64,000 nt of DNA from Acidobacteriota bacterium (GTDB taxonomy: Bacteria; Acidobacteriota; Terriglobia; Terriglobales; Acidobacteriaceae). A model generated the notes under the pieces. It was given only the letters and a program-made list of their open reading frames with translations, made no database searches and was not told the DNA's origin. A program made the translations under genes and the position numbers. The DNA is taken from positions 248,001 to 312,000 of the forward strand of contig JAJYVF010000001.1 in the NCBI GenBank assembly GCA_021792135.1, given 5' to 3'. Positions 55,296 to 64,000 of this stretch are shown piece by piece (position 1 is the stretch's first letter; the number at the start of each line of letters is the position of its first letter).

Positions 55296-55712
55296 ATGGA
55301 AATGTCGCAAGACGGCGAGCATTTGCCCGAACCTGCATATCCTGACTCCATCACACTTTCAGCTGGCATCGAGAGGTGGCAGGAGATCAGGGACCAGGTA
55401 AGAGTAGACAGCGAACCCGCGATTCTCAAAGCGCTGAGACGCCTCCTCGGTTCGTCAAAGCCACGTGCGAAGAGTGGACCCCAACGACCTCCTCACCGGT
55501 TCTGGGTCGCGGACTGCAAACATTGCCGCGTGAGATCCGTGTTGGGCAGGGTAGAGCCGAATGAAACGGAAAAGATGCCCGCTGCCGGCAGAACACTCTC
55601 CACGTCCTGCATTCATTGCGGGTTCAGGAATGAGTTCTCCGCTGATGATCTGCGCGTGGAAATCGTAGCAAGCGCGGCGTCCCAGGAAGACAGGACCCGG
55701 ATGCGGCTGTGA
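55296..55712 (+). CDS. Hypothetical protein with two CxxC knuckles
   Basis: A 138-residue cytosolic protein with an acidic helical N-terminus (ITLSAGIERWQEIRDQVRVD) and a C-terminal half containing DCKHCRVRS and STSCIHCGFRN, spaced about 30 residues apart. These make a four-Cys zinc-ribbon-like site. I do not recognise a family. A purine-rich AGGAAAGGAAG ribosome site precedes the ATG. It stands alone between two GH27 genes. No enzyme signature is visible, so nucleic-acid or protein binding is only a possibility. Confidence 0.65.
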   Translation: MEMSQDGEHLPEPAYPDSITLSAGIERWQEIRDQVRVDSEPAILKALRRLLGSSKPRAKSGPQRPPHRFWVADCKHCRVRSVLGRVEPNETEKMPAAGRTLSTSCIHCGFRNEFSADDLRVEIVASAASQEDRTRMRL

Positions 55713-55946
55713 AGCCGCATTTGCAGTCATCCGCTGCGTTCCCCAGTTGAAACGAAACGCCGCAAATCGCTCCCCGTTTCCTCCCGCTCGTCCGGCCCCG
55801 GGCCGAAAGTGCTGGTGGTGCGGTCACGGACAGTTTTCGGCAGCTTCCGCAGGAACATGGAAGCTACCAGCGGCAGCGCCTGCCCGCACTGGTATGATGT
55901 TCGTCGAAGTTGTGGAGCATATCCCAGATTCGCGGGGCGGGCAGAA

Positions 55947-57605
55947 ATGACGACAGCGCGCGTACCGAGGATGGGCAGCCGGGCTGTCCTGATTTCAATC
56001 GTCGTTTTCACGGCAATGCTGAGCCATCAAGCCGCCGTGGCACAGAGCGCGGTCAGGCTGATCCCCGTTCCGCCGCCCCCGATGGGGTGGTCTTCCTGGA
56101 ACAGCTTTTCGAACACGGTGGATTCCCGGATCGTCATGGACCAGGCCCGGGCGATGATCTCCTCAGGTCTGCACAAGGCCGGGTACGAGTACGTCAATAT
56201 CGATGAGGGCTGGTGGCTCGGAAAGCGCGATGCCCAGGGGAACATCGAGGTTGACCCGAAGGCCTGGCCGGCGCTGGCGCCGGGGGAGCGCGCGGGCGAT
56301 ATGGCCAACATCGTCCGCTTCATCCACGGCCTCGGCTTGAAAGCGGGCATCTACACCGATGCGGGCGAGAGCGGCTGCAGCATGTATCCGGACCTGGGGC
56401 CGAAATACTTCCACGCCGGCAGCGAAGGGCACTATGAGCAGGATTTTCTCCAGTTCGCGAAGTGGGGCTTCGATTACGTAAAGGTGGACTGGTGCGGCGG
56501 CGATAAGGAGAACCTCGACCCGGCCGTGCAATATGCGGAGATCGCGCGCGCCATCGCCCGAGCCGCCGCCATCACCGGGCACAGGCTCTATTTCTCGCTG
56601 TGCGAATGGGGCAAGCAGAGCCCGTGGACGTGGGCGCCCAACGTTGGAGGATCACCGGCAGATATCTGGCGCACCAGCGGCGATATCGTCGCTCCCATCG
56701 TGGCGGGCAACATCCACGCCAACCGTAAGGCCAGCTTCGCGAAGATGCTGTCGAACTTCGATCAGGGCATTCATCCTGAAGCCGAGCACACCGGCTACTA
56801 CAACGATCCCGACATGATGGTTGTGGGCATGCCGGGTCTGGAAGATGAACAGAACCGCGTGCACATGGCTCTCTGGGCGATGTCGGGGGCGCCGCTGATC
56901 GTCGGCGCCGATCTGACGAAGCTCACCCCAGCAACCCTGGCGACGCTGACGAATCCCGCTGTGCTGGCCGCGGATCAGGATTCAGCGGGGCTCCAGTCCG
57001 TGAAGGTCGCCGAACCCGCGGAGGGCCTCCAGGTCTGGTCGAAGGCGCTGGCTGAGCCGGGGAGGCGCGCCGTCCTGCTGCTCAACCGCACTGCTTCCCC
57101 ACAGCAGATTTCTGTACGCTGGAGCGATCTGGGGCTTTCTGAGGCTTCGGCCACGGTTACCGATGCGTGGACGGGTAAACAGCTCCACACCTCAGGCACT
57201 TCGTACAGTGCAGGCGTACCAGCCGGGGATGCAGTCATGCTCCTGGTTGCAGGAACGGACGCACCGATGACCGCCTATACACCATCCGGTACGGAGGAAA
57301 CATCGGGAAACAACGGCGCCGTTCTCGATCACCATCCGGTCCGCTTCACCGGCGTGCGATCGCATTCTCATATGGCCCGGGTACGCATTACGTACAGCAA
57401 TCCCGGCCTCGCTCCCCGCTACGCGGAACTGCGCATCAACGGCCAGGCCGCAACGCGGATCGCCTTCCCGCCCACCGGGAACGGCAATGGCGCGGGGGCG
57501 ATCTGGATTCAGGCAACGCTTGACGAGACCAGCGCGAACAACGTCCTGACGTTTTCAGCCGTCTGCGAGCCGGGACCGGTTATTCAGTCCATCTCGATTC
57601 AGTAA
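55947..57605 (+). CDS. GH27 alpha-galactosidase with C-terminal CBM35/6-like domain, secreted
   Basis: A 552-residue relative of the GH27 gene on the other strand. It has a signal peptide (AVLISIVVFTAMLSHQAAVA), PPMGWSSWNSF, nucleophile Asp181 in YVKVDWCGG, acid/base Asp246 in WRTSGDI and YNDPDMMVVGMPG. A beta domain is followed by about 120 extra residues (HHPVRFTGVRSHSHMARVRI ... AELRINGQAATRIAF) resembling a carbohydrate-binding beta-sandwich of CBM35/CBM6 type. The EWGKQSPWTWAPNVGGS insert is typical of one acidobacterial/plant-like branch. ATG 55947 is chosen; the ORF opens at 55809. Convergent with the esterase gene. Confidence 0.92.
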   Translation: MTTARVPRMGSRAVLISIVVFTAMLSHQAAVAQSAVRLIPVPPPPMGWSSWNSFSNTVDSRIVMDQARAMISSGLHKAGYEYVNIDEGWWLGKRDAQGNIEVDPKAWPALAPGERAGDMANIVRFIHGLGLKAGIYTDAGESGCSMYPDLGPKYFHAGSEGHYEQDFLQFAKWGFDYVKVDWCGGDKENLDPAVQYAEIARAIARAAAITGHRLYFSLCEWGKQSPWTWAPNVGGSPADIWRTSGDIVAPIVAGNIHANRKASFAKMLSNFDQGIHPEAEHTGYYNDPDMMVVGMPGLEDEQNRVHMALWAMSGAPLIVGADLTKLTPATLATLTNPAVLAADQDSAGLQSVKVAEPAEGLQVWSKALAEPGRRAVLLLNRTASPQQISVRWSDLGLSEASATVTDAWTGKQLHTSGTSYSAGVPAGDAVMLLVAGTDAPMTAYTPSGTEETSGNNGAVLDHHPVRFTGVRSHSHMARVRITYSNPGLAPRYAELRINGQAATRIAFPPTGNGNGAGAIWIQATLDETSANNVLTFSAVCEPGPVIQSISIQ

Positions 57606-57639
57606 GGACTCCGGTAAGCCAGCGGCTCGATTGACTGAT

Positions 57640-59673
57640 CTAAGGAGACACTTCGCTGACAACCGAAACCCTATCCGGAGCTGCCAGAGCACTTAGGGAA
57701 TCGATATCGAAGTACTGGTAAAGATCCAGACAAAACAACTCCGGAGCGTCGCGGAAAGGCACAGGCTTGTCGATCAGGTATTCGAGGCTCCTCATTGCAT
57801 CTCGGCTTACGACAGTGGAGAAATCCGCGGGCGCCAGCGCCGCAGCGGTCAGCGCGACAACCTGGCTGCGTATGCCATATGTCTGTACCTCGACGGGTCT
57901 CCCCGTTGCAGCGTGCAGCCATCTGGCGATCGCAGTCAATTGCGCAGCTTCCAGCCCCAGAGGGCGATTGCCGCTGCTGTCTGCCAGCAGGGCCCAGGAT
58001 ACGGGATGTGGCAAAGCCGGCTCCTGGAAAAGGAGATCGAGCGCCAGTACCTGTTCTCCCCGATCGACGTGCTGTGACACAACATCAGCATCGGCCTGGT
58101 GTCCGCGGTCATCGAGCACAATCGTCGCCGGCGCGTTCTCGGGAGCAATATCTTCCCGGAACCAGATGCCGCTCGCACTGAGCCCATTGGACAAATCGAA
58201 CCGATAAGTCAGGGTCCGAAAATCCAGACCCTTCCCATTGCTGGTTCGCAGCGCATTCTCAACAGAAACGGGCTCATAACGAATCACTGACTCCAGCTTG
58301 TGCCGCTGGGCATGAGTCCATGCGCCCCGGCCTGCATCCTGTGCAGGGATCGGCTGGTGCTGAATTAGGCGCGCCAATTCTCTCGCCACACCCAGAATCG
58401 TCAGATTGTCCGGTGGCAGACCGACTGCCAGTTCCTGGGGTGTGCGAATCTCCTCATCGCTGTAGATTTCGTGGTCGGCCACCGGAAGGTTGAAATGAGA
58501 AGTAAAGAAGCGGTAAGCCTGCTGTCGGTTATCCAGCTGATAGTTATGGGTCCCCGGATCGCGGTTCTCGTGCCACGCGAGCGCGTCAGCCGCGCCGAAC
58601 AGCTCAAAGAAGGGTTTCACCGCGTTGTATAAGCAGGGCTTCACCAGCGGCGCACGGAAACAACAGTCGTCCGTCTGGTTATGAATCAGCAGCGTCGGTC
58701 GCGGAGCCCGCAGCGCAATCAGCTCCGGGTAATCCGCCATGTGCATCAGATCCGGAGCATCTTCCTCGATTTCGTTGGTATCCGCCGGGCGCGTGACATT
58801 GGACTGCCGCGATCCGACGCCCGCAACCTCCACCGCAACGGCGACCCGGGGATCGAGAGCACTGAGAACGACGGTCTGCCAGCCCCCGCCCGAGAGGCCG
58901 GTCACACCCAGACGGCTCGTATCGACCTGTTGCAGACTGGCAAGATAATCCAGACCACGCCTCATGGAAAGATAGAAGAGCCCCACTCCATTGGCGCCGA
59001 CGAGGCTCAGATCGGCGGCGTAATCATGCGCATTGTGCGGCTGCGACAGCTCACCGAAGCCCATCCACCCCAGATCCAGCGCAATGATCCCGCGCTTGGC
59101 GAAGTTAATGCACCTCTTTTGTTCATATTCCACCCCGATGGCGCCCGGTTCATGCCCGAGGAGGTTCAGAATCGCGGGAGCTTTGCCGCTCAGCGTGGTT
59201 GGCTCGTAGAGAAGCGCCGTCGATGCAAAGCCCGGAACGATTTCGTAGCGGAGCTTTCGAATGCGGTATCCATGGCTGGTTTCAATGACTCCTGCCTGCT
59301 CGAATTTCGGAGCCGAATCCACCCATGCGGCGGGCCATCCGTGAAAAATTACGCCCTCCAGAATATGTCGGCGCAGCCGGGCCTCTTCAGCCCGCCACAG
59401 CTCCGGCGTCTTCGGCGCTGTGGGCAGCGCCGGGATGCGGCGCAGAAGAAACTGCTGCAGCTCGAACTCCGTCGCCGTGAATTCCGGCAAAGGCTGCGCC
59501 AGCTCCCGCTCCACAGAAGGCCGGCTGGTCTGTGCGGGAAGCAGAACCACCGTGGCTTCGAGGATCAGGACGAGGAGCGCGAGGAACCGATGCTGATGCC
59601 GGCAGCCACGCGCGTCTGAAGTATGACTCCTGAGATGAGGCATTGAGGTCGTTCCGCCATCCGAAGTTTTCAC
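57640..59673 (-). CDS. Secreted alpha/beta-hydrolase (acetyl-xylan esterase-like), large two-domain form
   Basis: A 677-residue exported hydrolase with an N-terminal hydrophobic helix (FLALLVLILEATVVLLPA). The first domain is an alpha/beta hydrolase with Ser261 in VTGLSGGGWQTVV, AILNLLGHEPGAIG near the oxyanion region and HENRDPGTHNY contributing the likely His. Residues ~430-677 form a second, hydrolase-like half without a clear nucleophile. Sequence style fits the acetyl-xylan esterase/dienelactone hydrolase-like proteins. The start is GTG 59673, overlapping the oxidoreductase stop by 4 bp, so the pair is translationally coupled. Substrate unknown. Confidence 0.8.
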   Translation of the reverse strand: MKTSDGGTTSMPHLRSHTSDARGCRHQHRFLALLVLILEATVVLLPAQTSRPSVERELAQPLPEFTATEFELQQFLLRRIPALPTAPKTPELWRAEEARLRRHILEGVIFHGWPAAWVDSAPKFEQAGVIETSHGYRIRKLRYEIVPGFASTALLYEPTTLSGKAPAILNLLGHEPGAIGVEYEQKRCINFAKRGIIALDLGWMGFGELSQPHNAHDYAADLSLVGANGVGLFYLSMRRGLDYLASLQQVDTSRLGVTGLSGGGWQTVVLSALDPRVAVAVEVAGVGSRQSNVTRPADTNEIEEDAPDLMHMADYPELIALRAPRPTLLIHNQTDDCCFRAPLVKPCLYNAVKPFFELFGAADALAWHENRDPGTHNYQLDNRQQAYRFFTSHFNLPVADHEIYSDEEIRTPQELAVGLPPDNLTILGVARELARLIQHQPIPAQDAGRGAWTHAQRHKLESVIRYEPVSVENALRTSNGKGLDFRTLTYRFDLSNGLSASGIWFREDIAPENAPATIVLDDRGHQADADVVSQHVDRGEQVLALDLLFQEPALPHPVSWALLADSSGNRPLGLEAAQLTAIARWLHAATGRPVEVQTYGIRSQVVALTAAALAPADFSTVVSRDAMRSLEYLIDKPVPFRDAPELFCLDLYQYFDIDSLSALAAPDRVSVVSEVSP

Positions 59674-61088
59674 AGTGAATCGACGATCTCCTCATGGGTC
59701 GGATCCCAATACAGTCGCTTGCCGCTCCAGTACGACTGGGCAGCCATGATGCACACAATGGCATGCGAGAAGCCGTTGTCGACCGTCGCGTTCGGCTGCC
59801 TGCGGCTGCGCATCGCATCGAGCCAGTTGACCAGGTGCTCCACATCGTCGTCGTCCGGTCCCAGCGAATTCGGCGCTGGAGCCCCGGGAACCGTCACTGT
59901 GCTCGCGTCATCCGCGGCGGGCCCAATCAGCGGCGTCTGGCGGTAGACAGGACCAGAATCCGAAGGGTCGAATTCTCTCCTTCCACCTTCCTTCGTCGTC
60001 ACGAAGAGCGATGCGCCCTCGCCCCCGTAGTTCTCGATCGTCCCGTCTCGCCCGCAGATCCGTGAGAAGCTCCGGTAGCTGTTACCAAACGTCGTCTTGT
60101 AGGTGTAGAGGAATCCGCTGGGATAAGTCACGGCGGCGACACACGTATCCGGATTTTCCCGATCGTCGTTCCACACGAAGATGCCGCCGGTCGCCATCAC
60201 GCTCACCGGATGCGCCTCGTCTGTCCAGAGATGAACCAGATCGCTGCCATGGCTGAGCCATTGGTCGAAAATCCCCGACGAAAACTCCTTATAAAGCCTG
60301 AACTCCAGATAGACATGCGGGTTGAATGGCCTGTCCGGCTTGCCAAGAAGCCAGCGTTTCCAGTCGGTGTCCTCTTCGCGAAGCTGCGATCTGCGCCCGT
60401 AGAGCCAGCTCTTCCACTCCATCGCTTCATCTTTCAGCATCTCCGGCGAGATCCCGGTGTCATAGGGAACGAAACGCCAGCGCTCCTCGTTCACATTCCA
60501 CTCCTGTTCGATATGAACGATCTTGCCGATCTTTCCTGAGCGGATGATGTCTCTGACCGCCAGCGGATAAGGCTGGCTTCGGTGCTGGGTCCCCATCTGC
60601 ACGACCTGCTTTGAAGCCTTCACTGCCGCGCGAGCCTCCTTGGCCTCAGTCAGCACATTGGCAAAGGGCTTCTCGACGTAGCAATCCTTCCCTGCCTGAA
60701 CGACAGCCGTACAGAGTTTCGCGTGCTGAAAATCGCCGGTCGCGATCATCACACCGTCAATATCGTCTCGAGCCAGCATCTCCTCTGAATACTGATAGGA
60801 TCGCGGCTCAATGCCAAAGACCTCCTTCACCTGTGCGGCGCGGCGCTCTCTCGCCATGCTCCACAGATCGCACACGGCAACGGTTTCCACCCGCGTCTGC
60901 TTTGCGGCGAGCTGCACCATGTGCACATGACCTTGGCTTCTGTCCCCGCATCCGAGCTGCCCGAGCCGGATACGATCGTTCGCCCCGAGAATCCTGGCGT
61001 AAGAACTCGCGTCCACTCCCCCAGCCACCAGCATGCTTCCTGTCCCTCTGAGAAAAGTCCTGCGATCAATCCCCTCTTTCTCGCCCAT
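59670..61088 (-). CDS. Tat-exported Gfo/Idh/MocA-family oxidoreductase
   Basis: NAD(P)-dependent sugar or polyol oxidoreductase of 472 residues. The N-terminus GIDRRTFLRGTGSMLVAGG is a twin-arginine signal, so it is folded with cofactor and exported. The Rossmann motif is RLGQLGCGDRSQGH. The conserved EKP (139-141, CYVEKPFANV) carries the catalytic Lys, and QMGTQHRSQPYPLAVRDII plus the substrate-domain residues HGSDLVHLW follow. Periplasmic members of this family are common in Acidobacteriota and Bacteroidota; some act with glycosidases by an oxidation mechanism. First gene of the pair with the esterase. Confidence 0.9.
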   Translation of the reverse strand: MGEKEGIDRRTFLRGTGSMLVAGGVDASSYARILGANDRIRLGQLGCGDRSQGHVHMVQLAAKQTRVETVAVCDLWSMARERRAAQVKEVFGIEPRSYQYSEEMLARDDIDGVMIATGDFQHAKLCTAVVQAGKDCYVEKPFANVLTEAKEARAAVKASKQVVQMGTQHRSQPYPLAVRDIIRSGKIGKIVHIEQEWNVNEERWRFVPYDTGISPEMLKDEAMEWKSWLYGRRSQLREEDTDWKRWLLGKPDRPFNPHVYLEFRLYKEFSSGIFDQWLSHGSDLVHLWTDEAHPVSVMATGGIFVWNDDRENPDTCVAAVTYPSGFLYTYKTTFGNSYRSFSRICGRDGTIENYGGEGASLFVTTKEGGRREFDPSDSGPVYRQTPLIGPAADDASTVTVPGAPAPNSLGPDDDDVEHLVNWLDAMRSRRQPNATVDNGFSHAIVCIMAAQSYWSGKRLYWDPTHEEIVDSL

Positions 61089-61605
61089 TGGTTTCTCCTG
61101 GGTGTTACCCTCGTTGGCCGGTAGCTCCCGGACCGCGTCAACGGAGCCGGAGCCGTTGATCCCGGGCAGGCTTACTGATGTTTTGCGTCAGGATGAGCAC
61201 ATGAATCTGATGAATAAACTGCCTCAGCCTGAACGCGGTTCTGGTTTGCAGGTTGACCATCCAAAGCAAAAGGATATACTCTTTCCCGAAAGTCGCTGCT
61301 GCGGTCCCGGAGAGACCGACTTCACGCACCCGCTGGCCGTCACGAGCGAATTATGGTTCCGATGAACACCCCGTGTGGCAACACCGGATCACGCATGAGG
61401 CTCCCGCCTCTGCCGCCTGGCCGAAGGGCAAAACAGCATTGCGGTTGACTCAGCTGCCCCGGCCTGTCGCCACGGGACTCGATAAGTCCTGAATGGATGG
61501 TCAATTCTGCACAAACCGATCTTACGGCGTGGCCAATCGCGGCGCACTGCCAGATAGGGATTGCCTGCAATGCAACAGTGACGGATGCCAGCCGCGGGAG
61601 GCGTG
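61089..61605. other. 517-bp divergent intergenic region
   Basis: No gene could be supported. It includes the predicted promoter at 61253-61280 and a leader of about 320 nt before the DUF5107 gene. I read the leader for known riboswitch cores and saw none. Confidence 0.45.
61253..61280 (+). promoter_or_regulatory. Predicted promoter for the DUF5107/TPR gene
   Basis: TTGACC (61253-61258), a 16-bp spacer and TATACT (61275-61280) form a good sigma70 promoter reading towards the gene at 61606. Confidence 0.5.
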
Positions 61606-64000
61606 ATGGACTGCGATTTTGGTGAAGAAGAGAGGGAAACCAGAACACCTGCTGGCAAACGGTCGAATTGCCGGCGTCAGGGCACAGCACGGATCCTGTC
61701 CGCTCTTGCCTCTCTCGTCCTCCTCATGATTCCCTCAGCGCTGAATGCGCAACCCGTTCAGGCATGGCGCGGCTCAATCACGATACCCACTTACGAACTC
61801 GGACCTCCTGATCCCGACCCCGCTTTTCCGCTGAACAGCTCAAAAGACGTCTATCCGTATGCGATGCTCGATGACCTGACGGACGCGCGTACCCCAAAAA
61901 TATGGCAGGCAATCTACCTCGAGAACCAGTACCTCAAAATGACGATCCTGCCTCAGTTAGGCGGACACGTTTACTCCGTTTACGACAAAATCGATCATCG
62001 CGAGGTGCTTTATCGCGATCATGTCATCAAGTATGGTCTGGTTGGCCCGCGCGGCGCCTGGGTATCAGGCGGGATGGAATTCAGCTTTCCCTATGCGCAC
62101 ACCATGGACACCGTGTCTCCCGTGGAGTCGGTCCTCCGTCATAATCCGGATGGCAGCGCTACGGCCATCGTCGGGGCCCTCGACTGGGTCTCCAACATGC
62201 ACTGGGAGATTGCGCTGACCCTGAGTCCACATACAGCCAGAGTGCAGGAAGATGTAACTCTCTTCAATTCCACCCCGCAGGAACACCTCTACCTGTTCTG
62301 GACGAATACGGCGGTGAAGGCCACAAATGACCTTCAATATATCTACCCGATGCGCGAAACCATCAGCGATGATCCTTTTGCCATCGTGCAAAGCTGGCCG
62401 GTCTGGCATGGTGTCGATCAAAGCTGGTACAAGAACGTGGCCCCGGCCATGGCAATCTTCGGGCGCGACGTTCAGCGCAATTTCTTCGGCGTCTATTACC
62501 ACCAGGCCGATTATGGCGTGGTCCATGTCGCCAATTACCGTCAGGATCCCGGCAAGAAGCTATGGAGCTGGGGGACGGCTCCCAGCGGAAAGATCTGGGA
62601 TAACATCCTGAGCGATAACGACGGTTCCTATAACGAGATCCAGAGCGGGCGCTTTTACACACAGGGTTTTCGCGAATTCATGGAGCCGAGGCGAGTAGAG
62701 CGCTGGACGGAGTACTGGTACCCTGTCCGCGGCCTGAAGAGCGGCTTTGTCGAGGCGACCCGTGCCATGGCTCTCAACGTCGTCTATCCGGACGAGGGCA
62801 GTAACGCCAGCCGCGCCCTTGTCGCCATCAGCCCCGTCCAGGACGTCTCGGATGCAAACCTCATCGTCAGGGACAGCAACAGGATCCTGGGCCAGTGGCA
62901 CGGGCTCCATTTCGTCCCTCTGCACGCCGCCACCTATACCGTAACGCTGCCTGACATCGTGGAAGCAAAAAGGAACCTGCAGACGGAGATCACGACGGCC
63001 AGCGGAAAGGTCCTGCTGCACTGGTCCGCTGCAGCCCCCCTGGATGGCAACCCCGATTTCACGCCTCGCGCAGGAACCCAACTCCAGACCGAGATCCCGG
63101 ATTCACCGCAGACACCCACGCAGGCACTTTTTCTCCGCGGAGAATTCCTGCAGAAGACCGGCGACCTTCACGGAGCGATGCAGACCTATGATCAGGTGCT
63201 GCAGCGCGATCCGGATTACACCCCCGCCCTGCTCAGGGAATCCTGGTACCATTACCGGGCTGAAGATTTCGAAGGCGCCCGGCGACTGATCGAGAGGGCC
63301 CTGCACCGCGATGACAATAATCCGTCGCTCGAATATGCTGCCGGCGTCATCGACCGCGCTGCCGGGCACCTGAATCTTGCCAAAGACGCTTTCTGGGCGT
63401 CCATCCACTATGGCGGGCGCCCAGCCCCTTCCTTTGTTGAGCTGGGCGAAATTGAGATTCAGCAGGAGAACTACAGCGAAGCCGCCGCGATGCTGAAGCG
63501 CGTGCTCGACGATAACCCGCTCGATGCGTTTGCTCTTGCCGATCTCGCGGTTGCCGAGCGCCTCAGCGGCAATCTGAAGGATGCAGCCCGGGATTCCGCC
63601 CAGTCGGCCGATATCATGCCGCTGCTGCCCTACGCCCTCGCTGAAGAGGCACAAGACAACCAGGCATCGCAACCAGCAACGCCTGCTGCCGAGCTATCGG
63701 ACCTCACCTGGGCCAGGGTCCTCAATTCTGATCCGCAGAACTATCTTGCGGTTGCCGCCTGGTATCATAGTCTTGGCGCATGGCAATCTTCCGACGCGGT
63801 TCTGAAGACGGCCCAGGCCAATCTCTCCGGCGATCAGCAGTCGCCGATGATCGATGCCTATCTCGCTTCCAGCGCCTGGCACGAAGGACGCGCGGCACAG
63901 GCAGCGGAATATAGCAGAAGAGTTGCCGAATCCACAGCTACCTGGAGTTTTCCGAATCGGCTCACCGACGTGGCAGTCCTTCGCGACGTGCTTCAGCACG
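61606..64000 (+). CDS. Secreted DUF5107 domain protein with TPR repeats (runs past window end)
   Basis: The frame stays open to the window end (about 798 codons seen). ATG 61606 follows CGGGAGG. A longish basic N-region leads to a signal peptide (RILSALASLVLLMIPSALNA). The DUF5107 region follows: YLENQYLKMTILPQLGGHVY, then MEFSFPYAHTMDTV and LFWTNTAVKATNDLQYIYP. DUF5107 is related to mutarotase-like beta-sandwich domains. From DNA ~63110 there are TPR-like repeats (GDLHGAMQTYDQVLQRDPDY; NYSEAAAMLKRVLDDNPLDA). Such DUF5107-TPR proteins sit in glycan-utilisation clusters, but their biochemistry is unknown. No stop is visible. Confidence 0.88.
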   Translation, partial: MDCDFGEEERETRTPAGKRSNCRRQGTARILSALASLVLLMIPSALNAQPVQAWRGSITIPTYELGPPDPDPAFPLNSSKDVYPYAMLDDLTDARTPKIWQAIYLENQYLKMTILPQLGGHVYSVYDKIDHREVLYRDHVIKYGLVGPRGAWVSGGMEFSFPYAHTMDTVSPVESVLRHNPDGSATAIVGALDWVSNMHWEIALTLSPHTARVQEDVTLFNSTPQEHLYLFWTNTAVKATNDLQYIYPMRETISDDPFAIVQSWPVWHGVDQSWYKNVAPAMAIFGRDVQRNFFGVYYHQADYGVVHVANYRQDPGKKLWSWGTAPSGKIWDNILSDNDGSYNEIQSGRFYTQGFREFMEPRRVERWTEYWYPVRGLKSGFVEATRAMALNVVYPDEGSNASRALVAISPVQDVSDANLIVRDSNRILGQWHGLHFVPLHAATYTVTLPDIVEAKRNLQTEITTASGKVLLHWSAAAPLDGNPDFTPRAGTQLQTEIPDSPQTPTQALFLRGEFLQKTGDLHGAMQTYDQVLQRDPDYTPALLRESWYHYRAEDFEGARRLIERALHRDDNNPSLEYAAGVIDRAAGHLNLAKDAFWASIHYGGRPAPSFVELGEIEIQQENYSEAAAMLKRVLDDNPLDAFALADLAVAERLSGNLKDAARDSAQSADIMPLLPYALAEEAQDNQASQPATPAAELSDLTWARVLNSDPQNYLAVAAWYHSLGAWQSSDAVLKTAQANLSGDQQSPMIDAYLASSAWHEGRAAQAAEYSRRVAESTATWSFPNRLTDVAVLRDVLQH

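Overview
The window is a 64 kb piece of a GC-rich bacterial chromosome. I infer an Acidobacteriota member (Terriglobia/Acidobacteriaceae-like) from three things: an orphan MacB/FtsX-type permease of the acidobacterial duplicated kind, an Oar-like 1,220-residue TonB receptor with a carboxypeptidase-type N-terminal domain, and many secreted glycoside hydrolases. No 16S or marker tree could be run, so this is inference.

Layout. (1) 1-8.6 kb is a compact housekeeping run on the + strand: valS (3' part), nadC, birA, coaX, an unknown gene, an rlmD/rumA-type RNA methyltransferase and comEC. A glycosyltransferase and a secreted adenosine deaminase-like protein follow on the - strand. (2) 11.6-12.1 kb holds tRNA-Phe(GAA) and, just past its 3' end, a frameshifted tyrosine-recombinase remnant, the scar of an old integration. 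(3) 12.2-20 kb is a carbohydrate locus: TonB receptor, LacI-family regulator and CsxA-like exo-beta-D-glucosaminidase. Matching palindromic operators lie in both intergenic regions. (4) 20-30 kb is a resistance/transport stretch: arsC-acr3 without arsR, thiM, and a - strand operon tolC-MFP-RND-DUF2892-unknown-methyltransferase. (5) 30-46.7 kb is a stress and thiol/sulfur redox block: tandem Usp, two orphan dinitrogenase-cofactor-like (NifX/NifB-domain) proteins, rhodanese-like and receiver-like proteins, alpha-glucan phosphorylase, a PadR regulator with an N-terminal cysteine cluster, CoA-disulfide reductase-rhodanese, a hotdog thioesterase, a DsbA-like/VKOR pair, thioredoxin 2, DUF302, a holin-like protein and glucose-6-phosphate dehydrogenase. 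(6) 46.9-64 kb holds an ADOP permease and then a glycan-degradation cluster: sulfatase, GH76, two GH27 alpha-galactosidases, an alpha/beta-hydrolase esterase, a Tat-exported Gfo/Idh/MocA oxidoreductase and a DUF5107/TPR protein cut by the window end.

The most interesting signal is in block 5. The inverted repeat GGTGTA-N3-TACACC occurs three times, plus one degenerate copy. The sites lie upstream of the first NifX-like gene, in the padR/NifX-like divergent region, and upstream of the DsbA-like/VKOR pair. This suggests an autoregulated PadR regulon for thiol/persulfide redox control. Two perfect TGTGA-N6-TCACA sites of the CRP/FNR family precede usp and glgP, the second with class II spacing to a -10 box. 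Block 5 may therefore be a low-oxygen or redox-stress island under two regulators. No CRISPR array, intact insertion sequence, prophage or rRNA was seen.
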